A stretch of 18,013 nucleotides of DNA from Gemmatimonadota bacterium (GCA_028287225.1 JAQBPZ010000044.1:1-18013); one strand, 5' to 3'. Shown: positions 8,120 to 15,753, numbered from the stretch's first letter. Made by a program: numbers and translations. Notes: generated from the sequence alone by a model not told the origin.

Positions 8120-8728
8120 CTAGCTCCCCGGGTCGAGCCACTCGAGCACGTCGGCGATGGCGTGCGCGATCTTCGCGCCGCCCTGCACCGACGGCTCGAT
8201 CGGGTTGGCGTAGTCGCCGGCCACGGTGCACACGTCCCGCAGCTCGATGACCGGCACGTCGTGCTCGCGCGTCACGCGGACGATGGCGTCGTTGAACAGC
8301 GCGAGCGCCACGGTCGCCAGGCGCTGCGCCGGCTCGCCCAGGTTGCCGTTGTAGATGGTGCAGGCGACGACGGGCAGTCCACGCGCCACGACGACGCCGA
8401 GCATGCGCCGGTACCGCTGCTCGAATTCCTCCACGGCGTCGGCGAACCAGCCGAGCACCTCGGCGCTCGACGATGCGCGACGGTCCAGGAGCCCGACGTG
8501 CCCGAGGGCGTCGTTGCCACCCACGCTGAGCACGAGATGCGTGGCGTCGGGCGGCGCGGCCGCGACCTGCCGCGCCACGCCGTCGATGACCGCGCCGTCG
8601 ACGGCGGCCAGCGTGGCGCGCCAGTGGTCAGGGAGCAGCGGACGGAGCTGCGCGATGACGTCCGGCCCGCCGCGCACGTACGCGGCGTTGTCGAAGATGG
8701 AGTCGCCGAGCAGGACGACGTGCGGCAC
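8120..8728 (-). CDS. SGNH/GDSL-type hydrolase, probably lacking the usual catalytic His motif
   Basis: The 202-residue protein opens with VVLLGDSIFDN (4-14), placing the nucleophile at Ser10 (block I), and has SVGGNDALGH (68-77) as block III with the oxyanion Asn72. Such enzymes hydrolyse esters or thioesters. Where block V should read D..H, this protein has YANPIEPSVQGGAKIAHAI (173-191): the usual histidine position is occupied by the EPS region, and the only nearby histidine is His189 further along the helix. No signal peptide is visible, so it should be cytoplasmic. The start is a GTG (8726-8728) directly before the first strand. The upstream 61-residue gene ends 17 bp earlier, suggesting one transcript. 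The substrate is unknown. Confidence 0.88.
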   Translation of the reverse strand: MPHVVLLGDSIFDNAAYVRGGPDVIAQLRPLLPDHWRATLAAVDGAVIDGVARQVAAAPPDATHLVLSVGGNDALGHVGLLDRRASSSAEVLGWFADAVEEFEQRYRRMLGVVVARGLPVVACTIYNGNLGEPAQRLATVALALFNDAIVRVTREHDVPVIELRDVCTVAGDYANPIEPSVQGGAKIAHAIADVLEWLDPGS

Positions 8729-8745
8729 GTGCGGCCCGCGCTCCG

Positions 8746-8931
8746 TCAGGTGCTCTCGCGCGGTCCGACGTTCGGGGGGCTCTGCCCCTGCCGGCTGCCG
8801 GAGGCGTCGCGCAGCGCGTCGCCGTGCTGCTTCAGCGGGCCGTCGTCCACCTGCAGCCGATCGTCGGGCTTCAGGACCGGGCGGGTGGAGGCATCCTCGT
8901 CGATCTTCGGCCGGTCACGCTCGTCGCTCAT
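8746..8931 (-). CDS. Small hydrophilic protein, function unknown
   Basis: I place the start at the ATG at 8929-8931, with GGAG about 9 nt upstream on the minus strand. This gives 61 residues beginning MSDERDRPKIDED. The protein is highly charged, rich in Asp, Arg, Pro and Gly, without a hydrophobic segment, and is probably disordered. A longer in-frame reading from 9039 would run into the long palindrome and is less likely. It precedes the SGNH hydrolase by 17 bp on the same strand. I do not recognise it, and a non-coding reading is possible. Confidence 0.5.
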   Translation of the reverse strand: MSDERDRPKIDEDASTRPVLKPDDRLQVDDGPLKQHGDALRDASGSRQGQSPPNVGPREST

Positions 8932-9011
8932 CAGGGTCTCCGGGAAAGTGACGGCGCCACTCCTTCGCGACAATCGTACCGGCAGGGGCCATCGCGACCC
9001 GTCTCGTCCAG

Positions 9012-9284
9012 TGCGCCACGAGCGGACCTGGCTGGTCACTCAGACGACGGGGGAGACTGCATCTGACGGATGGTACGGATCTGAACTGTGAGGTCGCTCC
9101 AGCCGACCCGTCCTCGATCCGTACAGCGCCACACCCACAAAACACTCCGATGAGTTTTTGATGCTTGAGAGGCGAGATCGGTGCACCCTGGCTGGACCGA
9201 GTGGCCCGACAGTTCGAATCCATGGCATCCGTCAGATGCGTCCCCCCATCATCTGAGTGACCGGCCAGGTCCGCTCGTGGCGCA
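9012..9284. repeat. 273-bp imperfect palindrome (fold-back element 1)
   Basis: The 374-bp gap 8932-9305 is mostly filled by this element. The left arm 9012-9072 and the right arm 9226-9284 are inverted copies: by eye 56 of 59 aligned positions match, with two single-base insertions. Weaker complementarity continues inward (for example GGATCTGAACTGT near 9076 against the complement of the segment near 9207-9219). The centre is a small hairpin, 9138-9147 with 9152-9160 around the loop CGAT, almost exactly on the symmetry axis. The whole could fold as one long stem. It begins 22 bp after the stop of the lipoprotein gene at 9306. No transposase or convincing coding frame is inside. Confidence 0.9.
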
Positions 9285-9305
9285 GCGATCCACGCCCTGC
9301 GGCGC

Positions 9306-9701
9306 TCAGGGCACCGCGGTCACCCGGACCACCGCGGTCGGGACGCGGTTCCGGTCCGTGGAGCGCGGCACCGGCCGGACGTCGAGCAGCTCGAGCCGCT
9401 GGGACCCGTAGCGCACCGCGCGAGGGGCCGCGGCGAGTCGCAGCGTGTCGCTGCGCGCGCCGGCGTCGCCGCTGAACTGCACCGCCACGACGGCGTCCCC
9501 CGCCGTGATGCAATACACGTCGACCGGACACCGCGAGTCGGCGATGCTCACGAAGGTGATGCGGGTCGGCGATCCGGACACCCGCACCGCCTCGCCGGCG
9601 CGCGCCTCGAACTGCTGTTCGGCAGGCACGCTCGGGGCGGGCGCGGTAGCGCAGGCCGAAACGGCGAGCGCGGCGACGATGGCATGGTGAAGTCGCGTCA
9701 T
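9306..9701 (-). CDS. Small secreted lipoprotein of unknown function
   Basis: From the ATG at 9699-9701 the protein has 131 residues. MTRLHHAIVAALAVSAC is a short lipoprotein signal with lipobox VSAC and the lipidated Cys17, followed by an Ala/Pro linker. The mature part is predicted beta-rich and contains SRCPVDVYCITAGDAVVAVQF (about 78-98), a two-cysteine pattern I recognise from many small Gemmatimonadota and Acidobacteria lipoproteins of unknown role ('SRCP..V.C.WAGDA'). An upstream in-frame start at 9788 would bury the signal peptide and is rejected. It is divergent from comM with a 149-bp gap. Confidence 0.8.
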   Translation of the reverse strand: MTRLHHAIVAALAVSACATAPAPSVPAEQQFEARAGEAVRVSGSPTRITFVSIADSRCPVDVYCITAGDAVVAVQFSGDAGARSDTLRLAAAPRAVRYGSQRLELLDVRPVPRSTDRNRVPTAVVRVTAVP

Positions 9702-9837
9702 GGACACGGTGCGATGCAGGTGAGAGTGGTCCCGCTCGCCCAACCGTACCCCGACGCGCAGGGGTGGGTCACGGCGGCTCGGCGCCACGCCGATGCGGCG
9801 CGGGCTGGAATGATGACGGCGGGCGCACGGAGCGTCC

Positions 9838-9843
9838 TATCTT
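9838..9843 (+). promoter_or_regulatory. Putative -10 box (TATCTT) of a leaderless comM transcript
   Basis: TATCTT is followed by seven bases (GGCCTCC) and the ATG at 9851; no Shine-Dalgarno sequence is present. A weak ATGACG lies about 19 bp upstream as a possible -35. Transcription starting the usual 6-8 nt after a -10 box would begin at the start codon. Confidence 0.4.
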
Positions 9844-9850
9844 GGCCTCC

Positions 9851-11398
9851 ATGCTCGCCGCCATCCGATCCGCCGCCGTGCTGGGAATCGACGCCTACGA
9901 CGTGACCGTGGAGGTCGACGTCGCGCTCGGCCTGCCCACCTGGATCACCGTGGGGCTGCCGGCCAGCGCGGTGAAGGAAAGCCGCGAGCGCGTGAGCGCC
10001 GCCCTCATCAACTCCGGGTACGCGCCGCCGCCCCGCCGCATCACGACGAACCTCGCGCCGGCGGACGTACGGAAAGACGGAACGGCGTTCGATTTGCCGG
10101 TCGCACTGGGCGTCCTGGTGGGGATGGGTGCGCTCGAACAGGAGGCGGTGTCCCGGTGCGTCGTGGCCGGCGAGCTGGGGCTCGACGGCACGATCCGCCC
10201 GATCCGTGGCGCGCTCTCCATCGCGCGCCGCGTCGCCGGCTCCGCGCCGGGCGACACGACCCTGGTGCTGCCGGCCCAGAACGTCGCGGAGGCCTCGCTG
10301 GTGTCCGGCCTGTCGCTCTGCGCGCCGTCCACCCTCCTCGAGCTGATCGACTGGCTGCGCGCCGGCCAGCTTCCCGAAGCGGAGCGCCTGCCGCGGCGCA
10401 TTCCCGACGCGGACACCCTCGACATCGCGGAGGTGGCGGGTCAGGAGACCGCGAAGCGCGCGCTGGCCATCGCCGCGGCGGGCGGGCACGGCTCGCTGCT
10501 CATCGGGCCGCCGGGCTCGGGCAAGACGATGCTCGCGCGCCGGCTGCCGACGATCCTGCCGACGCTCACCGACGCGGAGTCCATCGAGGTCACGGCGGTG
10601 CACTCGGTGGCGGGGATGCTCGACCCGAGCATCGGCGCCGTCACGCAGCGTCCCTTCCGCGCGCCGCACCATTCCATCTCCACCGCGGGCCTCGTGGGCG
10701 GCGGGTCGGCGCCACGGCCCGGCGAGGTGAGCCTCGCGCATCACGGCGTGCTGTTCCTGGACGAGATGCTGGAGTTTCCACGCGGAGTGCTGGAGGCGCT
10801 TCGGCAGCCGATGGAGGACGGCACCGTGACGATCTCGCGCGCATCCGCGTCGCTGCGCTTTCCGGCCCGCTTCGCCCTCGCCGCCGCGATGAACCCCTGC
10901 CCCTGCGGCCATGCGGGCGATGCCACGCGCGCGTGCATCTGCGCCGCGTCGGATGTGCTGAAGTACCGCGCACGACTCTCGGGACCGCTCGCCGACCGCA
11001 TCGACATCCACGTCACCGTTCCCCCGCTCCCCCTCGCGGCGCTCGGCGACCGCGCACGTGGCGAAGGATCGGCCGCCATCCGCGCGCGCGTCGAGCACGC
11101 CCGCGCGCGCCAGCGCCTCCGCTTTGGCGACCCGCTCGCGTGCAACGCACGTGCGCCGGGCCGATGGCTCGAGGCGCATGGCGGCCTCACCGTCTCGGGA
11201 CGGTCGCTGCTCACGACGGCCGGCGAACGGCTCGCACTCTCGGCCCGCGGCTTTCACCGCGTGTTGCGCGTGGCCCGCACCATCGCCGACCTGGAAGGCG
11301 ACGCCGAGATCGCCCCGCCGCACGTGGCCGAGGCGCTCGGCTACCGCCCCCGCGGCATCGAGGGCGCCGTCGAGCGGGCGCGGATCGCATCGGCGTGA
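9851..11398 (+). CDS. comM: YifB/ComM family Mg-chelatase-like AAA+ protein
   Basis: The 515-residue protein has the three ComM parts. The N-terminal ChlI-type domain with the Lon S16-like fold begins MLAAIRSAAVLGIDAYDV and contains GLPASAVKESRERV (35-48). The AAA+ module carries FRAPHHS (269-275), Walker A GPPGSGKT (219-226) and Walker B GVLFLDEM (299-306). NPCPCG (348-353) with Cys362/Cys364 and RLSGPLADRIDIH (375-387) precede the C-terminal ChlI-C domain. ComM is known as a hexameric helicase that promotes branch migration during natural transformation. The ATG at 9851 is chosen because homology begins at once; an in-frame extension to 9764 is low-complexity. The gene stands alone between a divergent lipoprotein and a convergent radical SAM gene. 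Confidence 0.95.
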   Translation: MLAAIRSAAVLGIDAYDVTVEVDVALGLPTWITVGLPASAVKESRERVSAALINSGYAPPPRRITTNLAPADVRKDGTAFDLPVALGVLVGMGALEQEAVSRCVVAGELGLDGTIRPIRGALSIARRVAGSAPGDTTLVLPAQNVAEASLVSGLSLCAPSTLLELIDWLRAGQLPEAERLPRRIPDADTLDIAEVAGQETAKRALAIAAAGGHGSLLIGPPGSGKTMLARRLPTILPTLTDAESIEVTAVHSVAGMLDPSIGAVTQRPFRAPHHSISTAGLVGGGSAPRPGEVSLAHHGVLFLDEMLEFPRGVLEALRQPMEDGTVTISRASASLRFPARFALAAAMNPCPCGHAGDATRACICAASDVLKYRARLSGPLADRIDIHVTVPPLPLAALGDRARGEGSAAIRARVEHARARQRLRFGDPLACNARAPGRWLEAHGGLTVSGRSLLTTAGERLALSARGFHRVLRVARTIADLEGDAEIAPPHVAEALGYRPRGIEGAVERARIASA

Positions 11399-11419
11399 GG
11401 ATCGGGGATCCATCGACGC

Positions 11420-11520
11420 GACGTCTCGGACGCGTTTCCCGAATGCTCCGAGAACTGCCGAATCAGACGCTCGGCAATGGACTCGGCTGTTCTCGGTCAA
11501 CTCGGCAGATTCGGTCCGAC
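11420..11520. repeat. Imperfect palindrome in a convergent gap (fold-back element 2)
   Basis: The 172-bp gap between the comM stop (11398) and the radical SAM stop (11571) contains CCGAGAACTGCCGA (11448-11461), which pairs with CTCGGCTGTTCTCGG (11482-11496). Further flanking complementarity involves ATTCGGTCCGA (11509-11519). Read on the minus strand, 11519-11476 matches 15884-15926 of element 3 at about 34 of 44 positions, including an identical TCGGACCGAAT. The two are therefore members of one repeat family. It could serve as a bidirectional 3' structure for the two convergent genes. There is no T-run typical of an intrinsic terminator. Confidence 0.75.
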
Positions 11521-11570
11521 ACCTGACGCCACTTCGAAGCCGGCTGGCCGCGCCTCGTAACCAGACTGTA

Positions 11571-12638
11571 TCAGAGGCGCAGGTCGAGCTGCGGCACGTC
11601 CTCACTGAAAGCGGCGACCGGTGGTGCCTCCGCATCATCGTCGTCCACCCGATGGTACCGGTCGAACTGCACCCCGTGCCGCGCACACACCTCGCGGAAA
11701 CGCTCGCGCAGCCCTTCGCGGTAGCGCTCCCCTACCTGGTGCCCCCGCGCATACGTCGACCGATACTTCGCCGCGAGCGCCGGGAACTCCGCCTCGATGA
11801 ATGGCAGGTAGCGCTGCCGAGCGGTCGATCGCAGCCGCAGCGCACAGGCGCCGAGATACGACGCGCCCGACTCCGCGACCCGGCGCACGAGCGCATCGAT
11901 CTGCCCGGGGGCATCGGTGATCCCCGGAAGTACGGGCATGCAGTTCACGCCCACCTCGATGTCGTGCGCGCGCAGCCGAGCGATCGCGCGCAGCCGAGCC
12001 TCCGGGGTCGGCGCGCGCGGCTCCAGCCGGCGCGCCAGCTCGCGGTCCACGGTGATCAGCGACACGTGCACCGACAGCTCCGATCGTGCGCCGATGGCCA
12101 CGAGCAGGTCGATGTCGCGCGTGACGAGCGGGCTCTTGGTGATGATGGTGACGCTCAGCCCACGCTGCTCGGCCAGCACCTCGAGGACGCCGCGCGTCAC
12201 GCGATACCTCCGCTCGGCTGGCTGGTACGGATCCGTCGCCGTCCCGATGACGATGCCTTCACGCTGGAGCGCCGCATGGCGCGCGGGGCGCCGAAGCTCG
12301 CGCCGCACGATCGCCCCCGCTTCGCGCTTCACGAGGATGCGTCGCTCGAACGCGAGCCACGAGGGCATCGTCAGGTCGTCGGCGAAGCCCTCGGCCGGCT
12401 GCTCGGCCGCGGCGATGCGCTCGGCCGTGTATCGGTGCGCGTACCGCGCGTAGCAGTAGGCACACCCGAACGCGCACCCGACGTACGGGTTGATGGACCA
12501 GAAGCCCATCCCCGTCGTCGCCGGTCCGTTCAGGATTGACCGCGCCGGGCTCGCGAAGTAGCGGATGTCGCGCTGCTCGCCGAGCAGCACGGGGCCGCGC
12601 GGCGCCGCATCGCTGAAGAGGGTCTGCTGCAGGTCCAT
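11571..12638 (-). CDS. SPL-like / Rv2578c-PA0069 type radical SAM protein
   Basis: The 355-residue protein carries the radical SAM cluster motif as GCAFGCAYCYAR (54-65), with Cys55, Cys59 and Cys62 binding a 4Fe-4S cluster. INPYVGCAFGC before it, and GTATDPYQPAE..YRVTRGVLEVL after it, are hallmarks of the uncharacterised branch related to spore photoproduct lyase (Rv2578c/PA0069). The barrel continues through SVTIITKSPLVTRDIDLL and VGVNCMPVLPGITD. Its reaction is unknown; similarity to SplB suggests, but does not show, a DNA-related substrate. Expression signals are good: TTGCGG-17 bp-TATGCT (12688-12660) and GGAGGA six nt before the ATG. The stop faces comM across element 2. Confidence 0.92.
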   Translation of the reverse strand: MDLQQTLFSDAAPRGPVLLGEQRDIRYFASPARSILNGPATTGMGFWSINPYVGCAFGCAYCYARYAHRYTAERIAAAEQPAEGFADDLTMPSWLAFERRILVKREAGAIVRRELRRPARHAALQREGIVIGTATDPYQPAERRYRVTRGVLEVLAEQRGLSVTIITKSPLVTRDIDLLVAIGARSELSVHVSLITVDRELARRLEPRAPTPEARLRAIARLRAHDIEVGVNCMPVLPGITDAPGQIDALVRRVAESGASYLGACALRLRSTARQRYLPFIEAEFPALAAKYRSTYARGHQVGERYREGLRERFREVCARHGVQFDRYHRVDDDDAEAPPVAAFSEDVPQLDLRL

Positions 12639-12659
12639 GGGCTTCCTCCGGTACCGGTG

Positions 12660-12688
12660 AGCATACCGAACAGAAGCCGAAACCGCAA
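12660..12688 (-). promoter_or_regulatory. Sigma-70-type promoter of the radical SAM gene
   Basis: On the minus strand TTGCGG (12688-12683) and TATGCT (12665-12660) are separated by exactly 17 bp, 21 nt before the ATG at 12638. A strong GGAGGAA ribosome binding site lies between the -10 box and the start codon. This is the best classical promoter in the window and separates this gene from the lipoprotein gene upstream. Confidence 0.6.
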
Positions 12689-12730
12689 TCGCCCACTCGC
12701 TACGTCACGGACGGTCAGCCGCCCCGGCGC

Positions 12731-12970
12731 CTACCGCGGCTTGTACCAGAGCCCTCCGCCACCGCGGTCTTCCGGGGCACGCAGCAGCGCCCCCTCGTAC
12801 GATTCGTGGTGCGCCCACGGCAGCGGCGTGAACTGCGCGAGCATGCTCCGGTGCGACGAGCTGTTCTCCGACGGCAGGGTGGAGACGCGCACGTTCTGCA
12901 ACTGCGCACAGCCACCGAGCAGGGCGAGCGACGACACGGCAACGACGAGACTGGCGGTTCTGGAGCGCAT
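12731..12970 (-). CDS. Small lipoprotein, function unknown
   Basis: The 79-residue protein starts MRSRTASLVVAVSSLALLGGCAQ: basic residues, a hydrophobic core and the lipobox LGGC with lipidated Cys21. AGGAGGA ends 5 nt before the ATG at 12968-12970, which fixes this start against longer in-frame options. The mature part is short, hydrophilic and Gly/Arg-rich towards the end (APEDRGGGGLWYKPR). No family is recognised. It precedes the radical SAM gene by 92 bp on the same strand, but a promoter lies in that gap. Confidence 0.82.
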   Translation of the reverse strand: MRSRTASLVVAVSSLALLGGCAQLQNVRVSTLPSENSSSHRSMLAQFTPLPWAHHESYEGALLRAPEDRGGGGLWYKPR

Positions 12971-13191
12971 GCGATCCTCCTGGCGGATGTCGTTCGTGCT
13001 GATCGATCCATGCATCACGAATCGCGCCAAGGGTGAACAAGGGTGAGCAAGGTCACTACCCTCCGTCGCATTGCGGTCGCAACGAGCACACCACGTGGCC
13101 TTGCCCAGGCTCGGTTCTCCACCGACGCTGTGCTCTCACCGCTCCGGCAGTCCGCCATGCACGGGTGTTCCGGCGGACCGATCCTTGGAGA

Positions 13192-13197
13192 TACATT
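13192..13197 (+). promoter_or_regulatory. Putative -10 box (TACATT) of a leaderless transcript
   Basis: TACATT is followed by six bases (GCCTCG) and then the ATG at 13204, with no Shine-Dalgarno sequence. The spacing copies that before the aldehyde dehydrogenase and comM. No good -35 hexamer is evident. Confidence 0.35.
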
Positions 13198-13203
13198 GCC
13201 TCG

Positions 13204-14820
13204 ATGGACACCCGCCCTGCCGTAACGACGGACATCCGCCCCGCTGCGCTCGACCGGGCCGCGACGCTGGCGCTCCAGGTCGGCGCCATCGCCGTGGTGC
13301 TCGTGGCGGCGCCGTACAAGCAGTTCGACCTCGACCGCTTCTTCATCCCGAAGGAGCTCGTCCTGCACCTGACGGCCCTCGTGGCCGGCGTACTCTGCCT
13401 GGTGCGGGCCCGGCAGCTCCGGCTCGCCCGCGTGGACGAGCTGCTCGCGCTGTTCCTGGGCCTCGGCTTCCTGTCGGCACTGTTCGCCACCAACTGGTGG
13501 CTGGCGGGGCGCGCGGTCGCGATCGCGGTGTCGGGTGCGATCTGCTTCTGGTCTGCCCGCACCCTGGCGCGCCGAGGACTGGAGCGTCCGCTCGTGGCCG
13601 CGCTGGCGCTGGCGGGCATCATCGGCGCGGTCACCGCGCTGGCGCAGGCGTACGGCCTGGAGACCGAGTACGTGAGCCTCAACCGCGCGCCGGGCGGCAC
13701 CTTCGGCAACCGGAACTTCATGGCGCACCTGTGCGTCATCGCGCTGCCGGCGCTCTCGTTCACCGCCCTCCGCGCGCACACGCGCGGGAAGTTCCTCGCG
13801 TGGTCGGGGGGCGTGGCGCTCATCGGCGCGGCACTGGTGATGTCGCGGAGCCGCGCGGCGTGGCTCGCGCTCATCGTCGCGGTGCTCGTGATGGCGCCGC
13901 TGGCCTTCCTCGCGCTGCGGAAGGGGCGCGGCGTCCTCCGCCTCCGCCGCCTCCTGCTTCTGCCCGTGGCGGCGGCGCTCGGCGGCGGCCTCTCGCTGGT
14001 GCTCCCCAACACCCTCGACTGGCGCAGCGACTCGCCGTACATGGACACGGCGAAGAGCGTCGTGAACTACAAGGAAGGGAGCGGCGCGGGCCGGCTCGTG
14101 CAGTACCGCAACACGCTGAAGATGTCCCTGCGGCATCCGCTGTTCGGCGTGGGGCCCGGCAACTGGCCGGTGGAGTATCCGCACTTCGCCGCCGATCACG
14201 ACCCGTCGCTCTCGAGCGAGGGGATGACGTCGAACCCGTGGCCGAGCAGCGACTGGATGACCTTCCTGAGCGAGCGGGGGCTGGCGGCGTTCGTGCTGCT
14301 CGGCCTCGCGATGCTCGCGCTGGTCGCCGACGGGCTGCGCGGGACGCGTGCCGATGCCGACGTGGAGGACCGCCTCCGCGCGACGACGCTGCTTGGCACC
14401 CTCGGCGTGCTGCTGGTGGTCGGCAGCTTCGACGCGGTGCTCCTGCTCCCCGTGCCGGCGCTCGCGGCGTGGGCGCTGCTCGGCGCGCTGTCGCCTCCCT
14501 CGCGCGACCGGCGCGTGGTCGAGATGCCCCCACTCCGGCGGACGCTCGCGACGATCGCGGTGGTGGCGGTGACCGTGACCGCCGCGCTCCGGAGCGCGGC
14601 GCAGCTCTCGGCCATGGCGCTGTTCAGCACGACGACGCGCACGACGTCGCTCGAGCGGGCGTCGCAGCTGGATCCGGGGAACTACCGCATCCACGTGCGC
14701 CTCGCGACGGGCTACCTCAACCGTGGGAGCTGCACGAAGGCACGGGCGCATGCAACGAGCGCCCGCGCGCTCTTCCCGAACGCGCCGGCGCCGAAGCGGA
14801 TCCTGCGCAGCTGCGGCTGA
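13204..14820 (+). CDS. O-antigen ligase / Wzy-like polytopic membrane protein with C-terminal TPR-like tail
   Basis: The 538-residue protein has about ten hydrophobic segments in the first 430 residues and the landmarks of the O-antigen ligase (PF04932-type) family. These are GGTFGNRNFMAH (164-175), SRSRAAW (214-220), and a long extracytoplasmic loop with LKMSLRHPLFGVGPGNW (305-321) followed by SSDWMTFLSERG (348-359). In the family such proteins join or polymerise polysaccharide on the periplasmic side. The usual histidine of the 'H..(Y/W)L...E.G' motif is absent; Ser/Asp occupies its place. After a final helix (about 447-465), residues 479-530 look like one and a half TPR helices (ASQLDPGNYRIHVRLATGYLNRG). 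I start at 13204 because upstream in-frame sequence is non-conserved and Cys/Pro-rich. Confidence 0.88.
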   Translation: MDTRPAVTTDIRPAALDRAATLALQVGAIAVVLVAAPYKQFDLDRFFIPKELVLHLTALVAGVLCLVRARQLRLARVDELLALFLGLGFLSALFATNWWLAGRAVAIAVSGAICFWSARTLARRGLERPLVAALALAGIIGAVTALAQAYGLETEYVSLNRAPGGTFGNRNFMAHLCVIALPALSFTALRAHTRGKFLAWSGGVALIGAALVMSRSRAAWLALIVAVLVMAPLAFLALRKGRGVLRLRRLLLLPVAAALGGGLSLVLPNTLDWRSDSPYMDTAKSVVNYKEGSGAGRLVQYRNTLKMSLRHPLFGVGPGNWPVEYPHFAADHDPSLSSEGMTSNPWPSSDWMTFLSERGLAAFVLLGLAMLALVADGLRGTRADADVEDRLRATTLLGTLGVLLVVGSFDAVLLLPVPALAAWALLGALSPPSRDRRVVEMPPLRRTLATIAVVAVTVTAALRSAAQLSAMALFSTTTRTTSLERASQLDPGNYRIHVRLATGYLNRGSCTKARAHATSARALFPNAPAPKRILRSCG

Positions 14821-14844
14821 GCGGCGGCCGACTGGGTACGGGCT

Positions 14845-15753
14845 CTACTTCGTCCCGCGCTCGGGCACCTTGAGCACGGTGCCGGGCTTGAGCACCATCT
14901 TCTCCTTCCGGTCGTTCGCCTCGGCCAGGGCCTGCACGCTCACGCCCATCTTCATCGCGATGTCGTAGAGCGTGTCGCCCTGGCGCACGACGTAGGTGCG
15001 GTTGAGGTTCGGCACGATGCTCACCTCGCCGGCCGACACGTTCGCCGTCGCGCTCGCCTCCACGGTTGCGGGTGCGACGGGGACGCGCGCCGCCGCGACC
15101 ATTCCCTGCGTCAGGTTCGGCAGCACGACGCGGGAGCCCGGCGCGGCGAGCACCGCGACGTGCAGGTGCACGGGGTGATGCTCCTCGGTCGCCTCCACGA
15201 TGCCCCTGCTCTCGAGCTGCGCGAGCGCGCCGCGCACCCAGTTGAGACATGGTCCCGGTGGCGGACGCCGGATGTCGACGGCGATGCCGGTGGGGTGCAC
15301 GGAGTGCGGGTTGGCGTTGTGCGGCTGGCGGCTCATGGGCCGCGCTGCGCTGGTCACGGTGAGCGGCGTGCCGCACGCATAGAGGTACTGCGGGGCGAAG
15401 GCGGTCACGAACTGCTTCGCCTCGCGCGTCGCGTACGAGAAGCCGACGCCGCGCGTCAGCTCGTACGTCGAGTCGCCCGTGAGGGGAACGAGACGGCCGG
15501 CGGCGATGGCCGCGTCGACGTTCGTCGGCGTGAGATAGAAGGGGTAGCGATGCTGCAGCGCGAAGTCGTACATCTTCTCCACGCTCGCCTTGGAGCCGTG
15601 GAGCGACTCCGGCTCCTTCGCCCCACCGCGCTGCCCCTGGGCCCGCGCGGCGCCGGCGGTCAGCGCGGCAGCCACGGCGGCGGTGATCCAGACCACACGG
15701 GCGGTGTGCTGGGCGGACCTGCTCGGTTGTACCTTCGCTCGAATTCGCGTCAT
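14845..15753 (-). CDS. Secreted DUF5715/M15-like protein with C-terminal LysM domain
   Basis: The 302-residue protein has a long signal peptide (basic start, hydrophobic 20-34, cleavage likely after ARA at 36-38). The central domain contains TSAARPMSRQPH (134-145), SVHPTGIAVD (151-160) and EEHHPVHLHV (190-199). This matches the metal-ligand pattern of LAS/M15-type D,D-peptidases (SxHxxGxAxD, then HxH), so His153, Asp160 and His198 are candidate zinc ligands. I recognise the region as DUF5715-like. A LysM module at about 253-297 (YVVRQGDTLYDIAMKMGVS...KVP) should bind peptidoglycan. A murein-hydrolase or murein-binding role in the periplasm follows from this combination, though activity is not proven. 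The gene is convergent with the O-antigen-ligase-like gene (24-bp gap) and 75 bp from element 3. Confidence 0.9.
   Translation of the reverse strand: MTRIRAKVQPSRSAQHTARVVWITAAVAAALTAGAARAQGQRGGAKEPESLHGSKASVEKMYDFALQHRYPFYLTPTNVDAAIAAGRLVPLTGDSTYELTRGVGFSYATREAKQFVTAFAPQYLYACGTPLTVTSAARPMSRQPHNANPHSVHPTGIAVDIRRPPPGPCLNWVRGALAQLESRGIVEATEEHHPVHLHVAVLAAPGSRVVLPNLTQGMVAAARVPVAPATVEASATANVSAGEVSIVPNLNRTYVVRQGDTLYDIAMKMGVSVQALAEANDRKEKMVLKPGTVLKVPERGTK

Noticed and set aside
8086..8120. GC-rich inverted repeat (CGCCGGCGCG) at the convergent ends of the ATPase and SGNH genes as a terminator
   Set aside because: The stem lies in the ATPase coding end and there is no T-run on either strand; in DNA this GC-rich it is not distinguishable from chance.
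9211..9221. AGTTCGAATCC, similar to a tRNA T-loop
   Set aside because: The flanking bases do not form a T-stem, and no acceptor, anticodon or D-arm can be found; the match lies in the arm of fold-back element 1.
11441..11520. Array of short CTCGGC/GCCGAG repeats as a CRISPR-like or operator array
   Set aside because: Spacing and length are irregular, and the copies are explained by the imperfect palindrome and its relation to element 3.
13028..13052. Short direct repeat CAAGGGTGA(A/G) upstream of the lipoprotein and O-antigen-ligase-like genes
   Set aside because: Only two copies plus a degenerate third, not linked to a promoter I can place; too weak to call an operator.
13015..14751. 578-codon minus-strand frame opposite the O-antigen-ligase-like gene
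   Set aside because: It is extremely Arg/Glu/His-rich, without family motifs; the plus strand encodes regular transmembrane segments.
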